Source of the DNA: Lachnospiraceae bacterium MD335 | GTDB lineage: Bacteria; Bacillota; Clostridia; Lachnospirales; Lachnospiraceae | Assembly: GCA_000403335.2 (NCBI GenBank) | Contig: KE159630.1 | Span: 11,482 to 75,481 of the forward strand | Length of the DNA: 64,000 bases | Direction of reading: 5' to 3' | In this document: positions 31,879 through 42,313 of the stretch, piece after piece | Position numbering within the stretch: the first letter of the stretch is position 1 | How the letters are laid out: the number at the start of each line of letters is the position of its first letter | Notes under the pieces: model-generated | What the model saw: the letters and a program-made list of their open reading frames with translations, nothing else | Told to the model about the DNA's origin: nothing | Database searches by the model: none | Made by a program: the position numbers and the translations under genes

Positions 31879-33537
31879 ATGGCAATAGGATATTTGACAG
31901 TGCAGGCGCGGACCGCACACGATGCGGTGCCGCTCGCCAATGTGTACATACAGATAGTGGATCATGCAAAAAACATTATCTATGAAATGACAACGGATGG
32001 GAATGGTGAAACGCAGGTGGTTCCGTTAGAAACGATAGACAAAAGCTTTTCCCTGAATCAATACTATACGGGAATACCGTATTTTAGCTACAGTGTATTT
32101 GCGCAAAAAGCAGGTTTTAATACGATTTCCGTGGTCGATATTCCCATTCTTGACGGTGAAACAGCGATTCTGCCAATTGCGCTTGTTCCGATGCAGGAGC
32201 GGCAGACCAGTCCGGAGCAGACGAATATTTATGTGGGGAAACCTGCCGTTGCAATGCAGGGAGCACGCAAGCAGGAGGGACCGATGGCTGCGCCTTATGT
32301 GCTGCGTCAGGTCGTGATTCCCAATCCGATTACTGTACATATGGGGGCGCCTTCTGCCTATGCTTCCAATGTACAGATTTCGTTTTCCGATTATGTGAAA
32401 AACGTTGCCAGCAGTGAGATTTATCCTACATGGCCTGACGCGGCGCTGCGTGCCAATATTTATGCGATTATTACATTTGCATTAAACCGGATTTACACGG
32501 AATGGTACCGGAACCAAGGATATAATTTTGATATTACAAATAGTACCGCGTATGACCAATATTTTGTATACGGGCGTCCGATATATGACTCTATCAGCAA
32601 AATTGTAGATGAAATATTTAATGAATATGTCAGAAGAAGCGGACAGAATGCACCGTATTTTACTTCCTTCTGTAACGGTACGACTGCAACCTGTCAGGGA
32701 ATGTCACAGTGGGGAACCGTTTCTTTGGCAAACCGGAATTTCACGCCGCTGCAAATTCTGCGCTCTTATTATCCGAATGATATAGAAATTGTGCAGACGA
32801 ATACGATTACCGGTATTGTATCCTCCTATCCGGGTACGGCGCTGAGAGTCGGAAGCACCGGTCTTGACGTGCAGACCATTCAGACATACTTAAACAGAAT
32901 CAGACGTAATTATCCCGCAATTCCGGCAATTACAGACAATGCCGGTGTATTTGGAGACAGTACAAGAGCGGCAGTGACGACATTTCAAAAAATATTTAAT
33001 TTAACGGCGGACGGTATTGTAGGAAAAGCGACATGGTACAAAATTTCAAGAATTTACACCGCGGTTGCAAGACTTGCCGAACTGGACAGCGAGGGCAATA
33101 CCCTTGGAATCGGCACGGTTCCTCCGTCTGCGGTACTCAGGCAGGGTTCTACGGGGCAGGATGTCATTACCCTGCAATATCTGTTAAATGTAATCGGTGA
33201 ATATTATCCCGGTATTCCGGTGATTGCACAGGACGGTATTTTCGGCAGCGGAACAAGACAGGCGGTGATTGCCTTTCAAAATGAAATGCGGCTTTCTCCG
33301 GACGGCATTGTGGGTACGCGCACATGGAATGCGCTCTATGATACGTATTTGGGAATCGGAGAAAATATCTCTCCGCCGGGAAGCGGCTCTTTTGCATATA
33401 CCGTGAAAAGCGGGGATACGCTTTGGCTGCTGGCAAGGCGTTTCAATACGACAGTGGACGCGATTATGCGCCTGAACGGACTGACAAGCGATTTGCTGAA
33501 TATCGGTCAGGTGCTGCAGATTCCGGGACGCGGCTGA
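31879..33537 (+). CDS. SpoIID-like domain protein with two PG-binding repeats and LysM
   Basis: A 552-residue protein without a classical signal peptide. Domains in order: an N-terminal carboxypeptidase-regulatory-like beta domain (1-110), a central domain (about 155-310; [38 protein letters not shown] ... [24 protein letters not shown]) related to the SpoIID/SleC region of spore cortex proteins, two peptidoglycan_binding_1 repeats (about 320-400 and 415-490, each with DGIVG), and a C-terminal LysM (about 505-552). The expected role is spore or cell wall binding, possibly cortex remodelling at germination or engulfment. The exact family (SleC-like precursor) is inference. Confidence 0.7.
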   Translation: MAIGYLTVQARTAHDAVPLANVYIQIVDHAKNIIYEMTTDGNGETQVVPLETIDKSFSLNQYYTGIPYFSYSVFAQKAGFNTISVVDIPILDGETAILPIALVPMQERQTSPEQTNIYVGKPAVAMQGARKQEGPMAAPYVLRQVVIPNPITVHMGAPSAYASNVQISFSDYVKNVASSEIYPTWPDAALRANIYAIITFALNRIYTEWYRNQGYNFDITNSTAYDQYFVYGRPIYDSISKIVDEIFNEYVRRSGQNAPYFTSFCNGTTATCQGMSQWGTVSLANRNFTPLQILRSYYPNDIEIVQTNTITGIVSSYPGTALRVGSTGLDVQTIQTYLNRIRRNYPAIPAITDNAGVFGDSTRAAVTTFQKIFNLTADGIVGKATWYKISRIYTAVARLAELDSEGNTLGIGTVPPSAVLRQGSTGQDVITLQYLLNVIGEYYPGIPVIAQDGIFGSGTRQAVIAFQNEMRLSPDGIVGTRTWNALYDTYLGIGENISPPGSGSFAYTVKSGDTLWLLARRFNTTVDAIMRLNGLTSDLLNIGQVLQIPGRG

Positions 33538-33542
33538 AAAAA

Positions 33543-33580
33543 TAAAAAAGTATAGAAAACCTCTATACTTTTTTATTTTT
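33543..33580 (+). terminator. terminator after the SpoIID-like gene
   Basis: AAAAAAGTATAG pairs with CTATACTTTTTT (33544-33555 with 33563-33574) and runs into TTTATTTTTT. It lies before uvrB. Confidence 0.9.
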
Positions 33581-33626
33581 TGTGGTATACTGGATAAGAA
33601 CATATATTTGGTATGAGGTATCAGCT

Positions 33627-35621
33627 ATGGATAAATTTATTTTGCATTCAGAATATCAGCCAACAGGCGACCAGCCGCAGGCGATAGAAACCCTTGTAAA
33701 AGGCTTTCGGGAAGGCAATCAGTTTCAGACACTTTTAGGCGTTACAGGCTCCGGTAAAACCTTTACGATGGCAAACATTATCGCGGCATTGAATAAGCCG
33801 ACGCTTGTCATTGCCCATAACAAAACGCTTGCGGGGCAGCTTTACGGCGAGTTCAAGGAATTTTTCCCGGAAAACGCGGTAGAATATTTCGTGTCCTATT
33901 ACGACTACTACCAGCCGGAGGCATATATTCCGTCCTCCGATACGTATATCGCAAAAGACTCTTCCGTAAACGATGAGATTGACAAGCTGAGGCTTTCGGC
34001 TACGGCGTCTCTTACGGAGCGAAGGGATGTTGTCGTGGTCGCGTCGGTGTCGTGCATTTATGGTTTGGGCAGTCCTGATGAATATCAGGGGATGATGCTT
34101 TCGCTGCGCCCGGGGATGACGAAAGATCGGGACGCAGTGATCCATGCGCTGATTGAGATGCAGTATGACAGGAACGATATTGACCTTGAGAGAGGGCGTT
34201 TTCGGGTGCACGGCGATGTGGTTGACATCAATCCGGCGCAGGGCGGCGAGAGTCTGATCCGTGTGGAGTATTTCGGGGATGAAATTGACCGCATTTGCGA
34301 GATTGATCCTGTGACGAGCAAGGTGACGGCGACATTGGAGCATGTGACGATTTTTCCGGCGTCGCACTATGTGGTAGCGCCTGAAAAAATTAAAGCTGCA
34401 TGTGAGAAGATTGAAGAAGAAATGAAGGAGCGTGTGCGGTATTTCCGCAGTGAGGACAAGCTCATTGAGGCGCAGCGTATTTCGGAGCGCACAAATTTTG
34501 ATGTGGAGATGCTGCGGGAAACGGGATTTTGTTCGGGAATAGAAAATTATTCAAGGCATTTGAGCGGAACCGAAGAGGGAGAGCCGCCGTACTGCTTAAT
34601 GGACTTTTTTACGGATGATTTCCTGATTATCATAGACGAGTCGCATATCACTATTCCGCAGATACGTGGCATGTATGCGGGCGACCGTTCGCGAAAGACG
34701 ACGCTTGTGGAGTTCGGTTTCCGCCTTCCGTCCGCGCTGGACAACAGACCGCTGAAATTTGACGAGTTTGAACAGAAAATTGATCAGATGCTGTTCGTAT
34801 CGGCAACGCCCAATGTTTATGAGAGCGAACATGAGCTTCTGCGCGCGGAGCAGATTATCCGGCCGACGGGGCTTTTGGATCCGGAGATTGTGGTGTGTCC
34901 GGTTGAAGGGCAGATTGACGATTTGATTTCGAGGATCAATGCGGAAACGCAAAAACATAATAAGGTTTTGGTGACAACGCTCACAAAGCGTATGGCGGAG
35001 GATTTGACAAGGTATATGAGCGACGTAGGTATCCGCGTCAAGTATCTGCATTCCGATATCGACACGCTGGAGCGGGCTCAGATTATCAGGGACATGCGTC
35101 TTGATGTGTTTGATGTGCTCGTCGGTATTAATCTTTTGCGCGAGGGTCTGGACATTCCGGAAATTTCGCTTGTGGCGATACTGGATGCGGACAAGGAAGG
35201 CTTTCTGCGGTCTTCGACCTCGCTGATTCAGACGGTAGGGCGTGCGGCGCGAAATGCGGAGGGACATGTCGTGATGTACGCAGATGTGATAACGGATTCG
35301 ATGCGCGTGACGCTGGACGAGACGGCAAGAAGGCGTGCAATACAGCAGAAGTATAACGAGGAGCACAAAATTACGCCGCAGACGATTAAGAAGGCGGTAC
35401 GCGATTTAATCAGTATTTCAAAGGCAGTGGCGAAGGAGGAGCAGGCGTTTGCAAAGGATCCTGAGTCAATGAATGAGAAGGAGCTCAAAAAGCTGATTGC
35501 GACCGTGGAAAAGAACATGCGCAAAGCGGCTGCCGATTTGAATTTTGAGGCGGCTATGGAGCTGCGTGACAAGATGATGGATTTGAAAAAGATGTTGAAT
35601 GATTTAACAGGCGGACTATGA
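33627..35621 (+). CDS. uvrB: excinuclease ABC subunit B
   Basis: A 664-residue helicase-like component of nucleotide excision repair that verifies damage after UvrA loading. ATG at 33627 follows TGAGGTA; a longer frame upstream would run through the preceding terminator. Walker [11 protein letters not shown], the beta-hairpin [12 protein letters not shown], the DESH box ([11 protein letters not shown]), SATP, and the C-terminal UvrC-binding UVR motif (about 615-660, [20 protein letters not shown]) are intact. It ends 19 bases before uvrA, forming an operon. Confidence 0.97.
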   Translation: MDKFILHSEYQPTGDQPQAIETLVKGFREGNQFQTLLGVTGSGKTFTMANIIAALNKPTLVIAHNKTLAGQLYGEFKEFFPENAVEYFVSYYDYYQPEAYIPSSDTYIAKDSSVNDEIDKLRLSATASLTERRDVVVVASVSCIYGLGSPDEYQGMMLSLRPGMTKDRDAVIHALIEMQYDRNDIDLERGRFRVHGDVVDINPAQGGESLIRVEYFGDEIDRICEIDPVTSKVTATLEHVTIFPASHYVVAPEKIKAACEKIEEEMKERVRYFRSEDKLIEAQRISERTNFDVEMLRETGFCSGIENYSRHLSGTEEGEPPYCLMDFFTDDFLIIIDESHITIPQIRGMYAGDRSRKTTLVEFGFRLPSALDNRPLKFDEFEQKIDQMLFVSATPNVYESEHELLRAEQIIRPTGLLDPEIVVCPVEGQIDDLISRINAETQKHNKVLVTTLTKRMAEDLTRYMSDVGIRVKYLHSDIDTLERAQIIRDMRLDVFDVLVGINLLREGLDIPEISLVAILDADKEGFLRSSTSLIQTVGRAARNAEGHVVMYADVITDSMRVTLDETARRRAIQQKYNEEHKITPQTIKKAVRDLISISKAVAKEEQAFAKDPESMNEKELKKLIATVEKNMRKAAADLNFEAAMELRDKMMDLKKMLNDLTGGL

Positions 35622-35640
35622 AAGGAGCAGGAGGATCAAC

Positions 35641-38511
35641 ATGAACGGACAACAGCTAAAGATGCTTCCCAAAGGGGAACTGATTCGCATTCGGGGTGCG
35701 AACGAGCATAACCTGAAAAATATTAATTTGGATATACCGAGAAATCAATTTGTGGTGCTGACGGGGCTTTCCGGTTCGGGAAAATCGTCGCTTGCTTTTG
35801 ACACCATTTATGCGGAGGGACAGCGCAGATATATGGAATCGCTGTCTTCTTACGCAAGACAGTTTTTGGGGCAGATGGAAAAGCCGAATGTGGAGAGCAT
35901 TGAGGGGCTTTCGCCCGCGATTTCCATTGACCAGAAGTCCACAAACAGAAACCCGCGTTCGACGGTCGGAACGGTTACGGAAATTTATGATTATTTCCGT
36001 CTTTTATATGCGCGTATCGGCATTCCGCACTGCCCGAACTGCGGCAGGGAGATCAAACGTCAGACGATTGACCAGATGACGGATCAGATTATGGAGCTTC
36101 CGGAAGGGGCGAAAATCCAACTGATGGCGCCTGTAGTGCGGGGACGCAAGGGCGAGCACGCAAAGGTGCTTGACCGCGCGCGCAAGAGCGGTTACGTCAG
36201 GGTGCGCGTAGACGGAAATATGTATGATTTATCGGAGGAGATTAAGCTTGAGAAAAACATCAAGCACAATATAGAGATTGTCGTGGACCGGCTTGTGGTA
36301 AAGGCAGGAATGGAACGCAGACTGACGGATTCGATTGAGAATGTCATGGCGCTTTCGGACGGGCTTTTGCTGGTTGACGTCATCGACGGCGAAACGCTGA
36401 ACTTTTCGGACAGCTTTTCGTGTCCCGACTGCAATATCAGTATCGACGAGGTGGAGCCGAGAAGCTTTTCGTTTAACAATCCGTTCGGCGCGTGCCCGGA
36501 GTGTTTCGGACTTGGCTATAAAATGGAGTTTGACCTTGACCTTATGGTGCCCGACAGAAGTCTGAGCATTAATCAGGGTGCGATTACGGTAATGGGCTGG
36601 CAGTCCTGCACGGATAAAAACAGCTTTACGAATGCGATTTTGCAGGCGTTGAGTGAGGAATACGGATTTTCGCTCGATACGCCGTTTGAAGAGCTTTCCG
36701 GTGATGTGCAGGATATTTTGGTGAACGGTACGGGAGGAAAAGAGGTTGTCGTTTACTACAAGGGACAGCGCGGCGAGGGCAGATATCCGGTTGCGTTTGA
36801 GGGACTTGTCAAAAATGTGGAGCGCAGGTACCGGGAAACATCATCCGAGACGATGAAGAGCGAGTACGAGACGTTTATGCGTATCACGCCCTGTAAGGAA
36901 TGCGGCGGAAAGCGGTTGAAAAAAAGCTCGCTTGCGGTTACGGTTTGTGACAGGAATATTTATGAAGTTACGTCGATGTCGATTAAGAATCTGTACGATT
37001 TTATGGATACGATGGAGCTGACAAAGCAGCAGCAGTTAATCGGAAAGCGTATTTTAAAGGAAATCAAGGCGCGTGTGGGCTTTCTTGCGAGCGTGGGTTT
37101 GGAGTATTTAAATCTTGCAAGAGGCACGGCGTCGCTTTCGGGCGGCGAAGCGCAGCGTATCCGGCTTGCGACGCAGATTGGCTCAGGGCTGGTGGGCGTT
37201 TGTTATATTCTTGACGAGCCGAGCATCGGTCTGCACCAGCGTGATAATGACAAGCTGATTGCGGCGCTCAAAAACTTACAGGAGCTTGGCAATACGCTGC
37301 TTGTTGTGGAGCACGACGAGGATACGATGTTTGCGGCGGATCATGTGATTGACATCGGACCGGGTGCGGGAGAGCATGGCGGCGAGGTCGTGGCGCAGGG
37401 GACGGCGCAGGAGATTATGGAAATTGAGGAATCGATTACCGGACAGTATCTGAGCGGAAAGCTGCAGATACCGGTGCCCGATACGCGCAGAAAGCCAATG
37501 GGCTGGCTGACGGTCAAGGGCGCGGCGGAGAACAATCTCAAGAATATAGACGTGAAATTTCCGCTTGGCGTGTTTACCTGTGTAACGGGCGTGTCCGGTT
37601 CGGGAAAATCCTCCCTTGTCAATGAAATCCTGTATAAATATCTTGCGAAGAAATTAAACCGCGCGCGTACTGTCTGCGGGGCGTTTAAAAAGATAGAAGG
37701 CATTGAGCAGCTTGACAAGGTGATTAATATTGACCAGTCCCCAATCGGAAGGACGCCGCGCTCCAATCCGGCGACGTACACGGGCGTGTTTGACCAAATC
37801 CGCGATTTGTTTGCGTCAACGGTGGACGCGAAAGCGCGGGGCTATGCAAAAGGACGGTTTAGTTTTAATGTAAAGGGCGGACGCTGTGAGGCGTGCGGAG
37901 GCGACGGTATTATTAAAATTGAAATGCATTTCCTGCCTGATGTATATGTACCCTGCGAGGTTTGTCAGGGAAAGCGGTATAACCGCGAGACGCTTGAGGT
38001 GAAATATAAAGGGAAAAATATTTATGACGTGCTGGACATGACGGTGGAGGAGGCGCTGGCATTTTTTGAGCCTGTTCCTTCTATTAAAAGGAAGATTGAA
38101 ACGCTTTATGACGTGGGACTTTCTTATATTAAGCTCGGGCAGCCGTCAACGACGCTTTCGGGCGGCGAGGCACAGCGCATCAAGCTTGCGACGGAGTTAA
38201 GCCGCAGGAGCACGGGGAAGACGATTTATATTTTGGACGAGCCGACGACAGGGCTGCATTTTGCCGATGTACACAAGCTTGTGGAGATTTTGCAGCGGAT
38301 TACGGAGGGCGGAAATACGGTTGTTGTCATTGAGCATAACCTTGATGTGATTAAAACTGCCGATTATATTATTGATATTGGACCCGAGGGGGGCGACGGC
38401 GGCGGAACCGTGATTGCAGAAGGGACGCCGGAAAAGATTGCGGAGGATAAGAGTTCCTATACAGGGATTTATGTTAAGAAAATGCTGGCACGTGCAAGAG
38501 CCGGAAAATAA
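35641..38511 (+). CDS. uvrA: excinuclease ABC subunit A
   Basis: A 956-residue DNA-damage sensor ATPase. ATG at 35641 is preceded by GGAGG. Two ABC modules: Walker [10 protein letters not shown] near residue 43 and VSGSGKSS near residue 650, signatures [12 protein letters not shown] and [12 protein letters not shown]. Zinc modules contain [11 protein letters not shown] with the later CPDC and ACPECFG, and CEACGGDG plus CEVCQGKRY. Length is normal. It is the second gene of uvrBA. No clear terminator follows; a nested hairpin repeat lies 30 bases after the stop. Confidence 0.97.
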   Translation: MNGQQLKMLPKGELIRIRGANEHNLKNINLDIPRNQFVVLTGLSGSGKSSLAFDTIYAEGQRRYMESLSSYARQFLGQMEKPNVESIEGLSPAISIDQKSTNRNPRSTVGTVTEIYDYFRLLYARIGIPHCPNCGREIKRQTIDQMTDQIMELPEGAKIQLMAPVVRGRKGEHAKVLDRARKSGYVRVRVDGNMYDLSEEIKLEKNIKHNIEIVVDRLVVKAGMERRLTDSIENVMALSDGLLLVDVIDGETLNFSDSFSCPDCNISIDEVEPRSFSFNNPFGACPECFGLGYKMEFDLDLMVPDRSLSINQGAITVMGWQSCTDKNSFTNAILQALSEEYGFSLDTPFEELSGDVQDILVNGTGGKEVVVYYKGQRGEGRYPVAFEGLVKNVERRYRETSSETMKSEYETFMRITPCKECGGKRLKKSSLAVTVCDRNIYEVTSMSIKNLYDFMDTMELTKQQQLIGKRILKEIKARVGFLASVGLEYLNLARGTASLSGGEAQRIRLATQIGSGLVGVCYILDEPSIGLHQRDNDKLIAALKNLQELGNTLLVVEHDEDTMFAADHVIDIGPGAGEHGGEVVAQGTAQEIMEIEESITGQYLSGKLQIPVPDTRRKPMGWLTVKGAAENNLKNIDVKFPLGVFTCVTGVSGSGKSSLVNEILYKYLAKKLNRARTVCGAFKKIEGIEQLDKVINIDQSPIGRTPRSNPATYTGVFDQIRDLFASTVDAKARGYAKGRFSFNVKGGRCEACGGDGIIKIEMHFLPDVYVPCEVCQGKRYNRETLEVKYKGKNIYDVLDMTVEEALAFFEPVPSIKRKIETLYDVGLSYIKLGQPSTTLSGGEAQRIKLATELSRRSTGKTIYILDEPTTGLHFADVHKLVEILQRITEGGNTVVVIEHNLDVIKTADYIIDIGPEGGDGGGTVIAEGTPEKIAEDKSSYTGIYVKKMLARARAGK

Positions 38512-38541
38512 CATATTTTAGTTATATTGAGTATCGACGAT

Positions 38542-38676
38542 AATTACTGTTCAAACAGGACTTCGCATTTACTGCGAAGTCTGTGAGAAAACATATCGTA
38601 GCCAAGTAAAAATCTATCACCGAAGGTGATTTTGCATAGATTTTTACATATTACTGGAACGAAGTGAACGGTAATT
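38542..38676. repeat. nested hairpin intergenic repeat, copy 2
   Basis: Terminal stem AATTACTGTTCA/TGAACGGTAATT (one wobble); hairpin GACTTCGCA...TGCGAAGTC at 38559-38581, 17 bases in as in copy 1 and with two compensated base changes; then a 12-bp stem GTAAAAATCTAT/ATAGATTTTTAC capped by CACC-GAA-GGTG. Length 135 versus 137 in copy 1. Confidence 0.65.
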
Positions 38677-38852
38677 TTGCACAAAACGACGAATATTCTG
38701 TAAATTCAAGGCTTTACAAAACAAATGTTAGAGTATATAATGAATTTACATAATATTTTGAAATAATGCTAAAGTATTATGAAAATGTGGTCGATATATA
38801 GATTGTGAAAAATGTCGATGGTGTTTTTTTATAAAAAAAGCGTTAAACCCCT

Positions 38853-38880
38853 TTGAAAATTGGATAAATTAGGTTATAAT
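38853..38880 (+). promoter_or_regulatory. sigma-A-type promoter of mbl
   Basis: TTGAAA at 38853-38858 and TATAAT at 38875-38880, spacing 16, about 175 bases before the mbl start, giving a long leader. Confidence 0.6.
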
Positions 38881-39061
38881 GGCTTAGTTGGCAATTCATG
38901 ATGGATAATGGCAATACTATAATGAATGGCTTAAACAGCTATGAAGGTACTGAACAGGTACTGATTGAGACGACTAGATGATCTTATTAGAATATAGGAT
39001 TCATTTTCGAATAAAAAACCGGAATTTACCAATTTTAATTAGAAAGAAAGGGGCAGCAGCC

Positions 39062-40057
39062 ATGCAATACACAGATATTGGAATTGACTTAGGAACCGCT
39101 AGCATATTAGTTTATATCAGAGGAAAGGGCGTTGTTTTAAAGGAGCCGTCAGTGGTAGCCTTTGACCGCGACACTGATAAAATCAAAGCCATCGGAGAGG
39201 ACGCACGTCTTATGCTGGGAAGAACTCCCGGAAATATTGTAGCCGTAAGACCTTTGAGACAGGGAGTTATTTCTGATTATAAGGTAACGGAGCAGATGAT
39301 GAAGCACTTTATCCAAAAGGCGCTTGGCAGAAAAACCTTCCGCAAGCCGATTATTGCGGTGTGTGTACCAAGCGGCGTTACGGAGGTAGAGAAGAAGGCG
39401 GTTGAGGATGCGACGTATCAGGCAGGCGCAAGAGATGTCAAGATTATTGAGGAGCCGATTGCGGCGGCAATCGGAGCGGGCATCGATATTGCAAAGCCTT
39501 GCGGAAATATGATCGTCGACATCGGAGGAGGTACTTCCGACATTGCAGTCATCTCTTTGGGCGGCACGGTAGTCAGTGCGTCCATCAAAATAGCGGGCGA
39601 TGATTTTGATGAAGCAATTGTGCGCTATATGAGAAAAAAACACAATCTTTTGATTGGCGAAAGAACGGCAGAAGATATTAAAATTAAAATCGGATCAGCA
39701 TTTAAGAGAGCAGAAACAGACTACATGGACGTCAGGGGACGAAATCTTGTGACAGGACTTCCAAAGACTATCCGCGTTTCTTCGGAGGAGACGGAGGAAG
39801 CGCTCCGCGAGACAACGGCTCAGATCATTGATACCATTCACAGCGTGCTGGAAAAAACGCCGCCTGAACTTGCGGCAGACATTGCGGACCGCGGTATTGT
39901 GCTTACGGGAGGCGGAAGCCTGCTTCGGGGCTTGGAGGATTTAATCGAGTCGCGCACCGGTATCAATACGATGACGGCAGAAGACCCCATGACGGCAGTT
40001 GCCATTGGTACAGGTAAGTATGTGGAGTTTTTGGCAGGAGCAAGAGACGAAATCTAA
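39062..40057 (+). CDS. mbl: rod-shape-determining protein Mbl/MreB
   Basis: A 331-residue bacterial actin that guides lateral wall synthesis. ATG at 39062 follows AAAGGGGCAGC. Actin-fold motifs are intact: TDIGIDLGTASILVY (phosphate 1), VDIGGGTSDIAVISLGG (phosphate 2), and ADRGIVLTGGGSLLRGL (adenosine). The VKIIEEPIAAAIGAGIDI segment is MreB-typical. I favour Mbl because in Bacillus mbl is followed by flhO and flhP, the order seen here. MreB-family naming among paralogues is not certain from sequence alone. Confidence 0.9.
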   Translation: MQYTDIGIDLGTASILVYIRGKGVVLKEPSVVAFDRDTDKIKAIGEDARLMLGRTPGNIVAVRPLRQGVISDYKVTEQMMKHFIQKALGRKTFRKPIIAVCVPSGVTEVEKKAVEDATYQAGARDVKIIEEPIAAAIGAGIDIAKPCGNMIVDIGGGTSDIAVISLGGTVVSASIKIAGDDFDEAIVRYMRKKHNLLIGERTAEDIKIKIGSAFKRAETDYMDVRGRNLVTGLPKTIRVSSEETEEALRETTAQIIDTIHSVLEKTPPELAADIADRGIVLTGGGSLLRGLEDLIESRTGINTMTAEDPMTAVAIGTGKYVEFLAGARDEI

Positions 40058-40149
40058 TGTAGGCGGGTACTCTAAGCAGATGCGGTTTTATAATTAGAAG
40101 AAAGGTTTTCACGAAAGCCTGCGGATTATGAAAGGAGTATGATTAAAGA

Positions 40150-40926
40150 ATGCTTAGAGGTCTGTACACAGCCTATACCGGAATGCTGAATGAGCAGTAC
40201 CGGATGGACATTATGTCAAACAATCTTGCAAATGCGGACACGACGGGATTTAAGAAGGAAGGCTCGACAAGTCAGGCATATGACGAGGTAATGGCGGTAA
40301 AAATTAAGGATTTATCGGAGAACCCGAACGTGCCGAAGCGATTGGGAAATATGAGCCTTGGCGTGAAAATCGGAGAGACGTTTACGGATTTTTCGCAAGG
40401 GTCCCTGCGTATTACGGAGAACCCGTATGATTTGGCGCTTGGCGGGGACGGCTTTTTCAATATTGAATTTACAAATAAATCGGGGGAAACCTCTACAAAA
40501 TATACGAGAGACGGCGGATTTACGCTTACAAAGGAAGGCTGGCTTGTGACAAAGGACGGAGACTATGTTCTTGGGGAAGCGGGAAGAATTCAGCTGAACA
40601 CGACAGCAGCTTCTACGGTGATTGACCGTGCAGGAAATATTTATCAGGACGGAAATCTTGCCGCAAGCTTAAAAATTACGGAATTTGAGGATACCAATTA
40701 TCTGACTCATTACGGTGAGACGATGTGGGACGCAAAGGAAGGCGCGGTGTCACATGATGCCGAGGACGCCAATATTTATCAGGGCTATTTGGAGATGTCG
40801 AATGCAAATGTCGTAAAGGAAATGGTCAACATGATTACGATTTCAAGGCAGTATGAGGCAAATCAGAAAATGATAACTACCTTTGACGATACATTGGCAC
40901 AGTCAATGGAGTTAATCAAGTTATAA
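40150..40926 (+). CDS. flagellar rod protein, FlgF/FlhO-like
   Basis: A 258-residue flagellar basal body rod protein, ATG at 40150 behind AAAGGAG. The N-terminal MLRGLYTAYTGMLNEQYRMDIMSNNLANADTTGFKK is the rod/hook signature and the C-terminal YQGYLEMSNANVVKEMVNMITISRQYEANQKMI is the matching flg_bbr_C. The central GDGFFNIEF and TKYTRDGGFTL are FlgE/F/G-type. Exported by the flagellar type III system, without signal peptide. It lies directly after mbl and 20 bases before its paralogue, the flhO-flhP arrangement. Confidence 0.88.
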   Translation: MLRGLYTAYTGMLNEQYRMDIMSNNLANADTTGFKKEGSTSQAYDEVMAVKIKDLSENPNVPKRLGNMSLGVKIGETFTDFSQGSLRITENPYDLALGGDGFFNIEFTNKSGETSTKYTRDGGFTLTKEGWLVTKDGDYVLGEAGRIQLNTTAASTVIDRAGNIYQDGNLAASLKITEFEDTNYLTHYGETMWDAKEGAVSHDAEDANIYQGYLEMSNANVVKEMVNMITISRQYEANQKMITTFDDTLAQSMELIKL

Positions 40927-40946
40927 CCGCAGGGAGGTAAGATAAT

Positions 40947-41768
40947 ATGGTAAGATCATTATGGACAGGTGCAACCGGAATGATTGCACAGCAGTTAAAT
41001 GTTGATAATATTTCCAACAATCTCGCGAACGTTAATACAACGGGATACAAATCCGAGGTTATGGAGTTTAAATCGTTATTATATCAAACGATACAGACAA
41101 GAAGCACCACGGCAAACATGGAGCATAAGCCGATTGGTGCGGAGGTAGGACTTGGTGTCCGCAATTCGGCAATTACCTCCATTTTTACACAGGGAAGCCT
41201 TTTGGAGACACCCGGTGAGGCGAATTTTGCAATTGACGGAAAAGGATTCTTTGCAGTGCAGGGAGCAGACGGTGAATCGGTATATTATACGAGAAACGGA
41301 AATATGGAGTTTGCAATCGGTACGGAAGGATTGATTTTGACAACTTCGGACGGTCTGCCTGTGCTTGATGTTGAGGGAGAGCCGATTATCATTGAGGATG
41401 ATGACGTTGTTGTAAGCAAAATTACTGTTTCAAGGGACGGTACACTGATGTATCCGGATGACAGCAATGTTCCGCAGAGCATGGATATGCAAATCGGCTT
41501 ATGGCAGTTTAACAATCCGGCAGGTCTCAGCAAGGAGGGCGACAGCCTTTTTATGGAGACGGATGCGAGCGGAGAAGCGATGAACGAGGCGGATGAGGAT
41601 GAGCTGCCGAAGAGTAAAATTATACAGGGTTACCTGGAAGGCTCCAATGTACAGATTGCTGACGAAATGGTAAACTTAATCGTGGCACAGAGAGCATATG
41701 AGATGAACTCAAAGGTTATCACAACCTCGGACGAAATGCTGCAGCAGGCAAACCAGCTGAAGCGGTAG
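40947..41768 (+). CDS. flagellar distal rod protein, FlgG/FlhP-like
   Basis: A 273-residue rod protein, ATG at 40947 behind GGGAGG. N-terminal MVRSLWTGATGMIAQQLNVDNISNNLANVNTTGYKSE, GKGFFAVQG and YYTRNGNMEF, and C-terminal IQGYLEGSNVQIADEMVNLIVAQRAYEMNSKVI give the FlgG family pattern. With the preceding gene it likely forms part of the axial rod of the flagellar motor. Acidic insertions between residues 140 and 230 (MNEADEDELPK) are larger than in E. coli FlgG. Confidence 0.88.
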   Translation: MVRSLWTGATGMIAQQLNVDNISNNLANVNTTGYKSEVMEFKSLLYQTIQTRSTTANMEHKPIGAEVGLGVRNSAITSIFTQGSLLETPGEANFAIDGKGFFAVQGADGESVYYTRNGNMEFAIGTEGLILTTSDGLPVLDVEGEPIIIEDDDVVVSKITVSRDGTLMYPDDSNVPQSMDMQIGLWQFNNPAGLSKEGDSLFMETDASGEAMNEADEDELPKSKIIQGYLEGSNVQIADEMVNLIVAQRAYEMNSKVITTSDEMLQQANQLKR

Positions 41769-41813
41769 TGACAGTACAGTGAGCATTAGATAAAGCAAGA
41801 GTGGAGGATTCAT

Positions 41814-42200
41814 ATGGATATTGGTGGAGTAGGTTCCGTGTATGCGGATTACATGAAAAGTCAGGCGTCTTCAGGAAAGACAGACGCGCTTCAGAATAAG
41901 CTGACAAACAGTGCATCTACGGCGACGGAAGAGGAACTGATGGATGCATGTAAGGAATTTGAATCTTATTTTATGGAGCAGGTGTTTAATTCCATGCTGG
42001 AGACGACGAAGGTCTTTTCCGATGATGATGAGAACGGATATGCATCAAAAATGGTAGATTACTTTAAGGACTTCGCTGTTCAGGAGTTATGCGGTCAGGT
42101 AACATCCGGAAACGGTATTGGGATTGCAAATACGCTCTATGAACAGATGAAACGCAACTATGGCATCGGGGCAGGTATTATTCCTGCGGAGAATGCATAG
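41814..42200 (+). CDS. flgJ: rod-binding protein FlgJ (N-terminal domain only)
   Basis: A 128-residue protein with ATG at 41814 behind GGAGG. It matches the rod-binding domain: LMDACKEFESYFMEQVFNSMLETTKVFSDDDENGYASKMVDYFKDFAVQEL followed by GIGIANTLYEQM. The muramidase domain of proteobacterial FlgJ is absent, as usual in Firmicutes. It probably caps or scaffolds rod assembly. Followed by a terminator, closing the mbl-flagellar rod unit. Confidence 0.87.
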   Translation: MDIGGVGSVYADYMKSQASSGKTDALQNKLTNSASTATEEELMDACKEFESYFMEQVFNSMLETTKVFSDDDENGYASKMVDYFKDFAVQELCGQVTSGNGIGIANTLYEQMKRNYGIGAGIIPAENA

Positions 42201-42216
42201 ATAAAGTGAACAATAC

Positions 42217-42245
42217 AGCCGAACCCGGTTACGGGCTCGGCTTTT
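42217..42245 (+). terminator. terminator after flgJ
   Basis: AGCCGAACCCG/CGGGCTCGGCT stem (10 of 11 pairs) with GTTA loop and following TTTT. Confidence 0.8.
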
Positions 42246-42313
42246 GTGCGTATTGCAAATCTTTGCAGTTTGAATGCGCATGAAAAATGTACCAGGAAAC
42301 AGGAGGAGCGCAT

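Larger units (their letters stand above)
38512..39061. other. 550-base gene-free region between uvrA and mbl
   Basis: Holds the second nested hairpin repeat (38542-38676), an AT-rich segment, the promoter at 38853-38880, and a long leader to the mbl start at 39062. The frame extending mbl upstream to 38978 has no ribosome site. No small gene was identified. Confidence 0.65.

Noticed and set aside
34596..35366. Minus-strand frame of 256 residues inside uvrB
   Set aside because: Shadow frame of uvrB; composition and absence of a start signal argue against coding.
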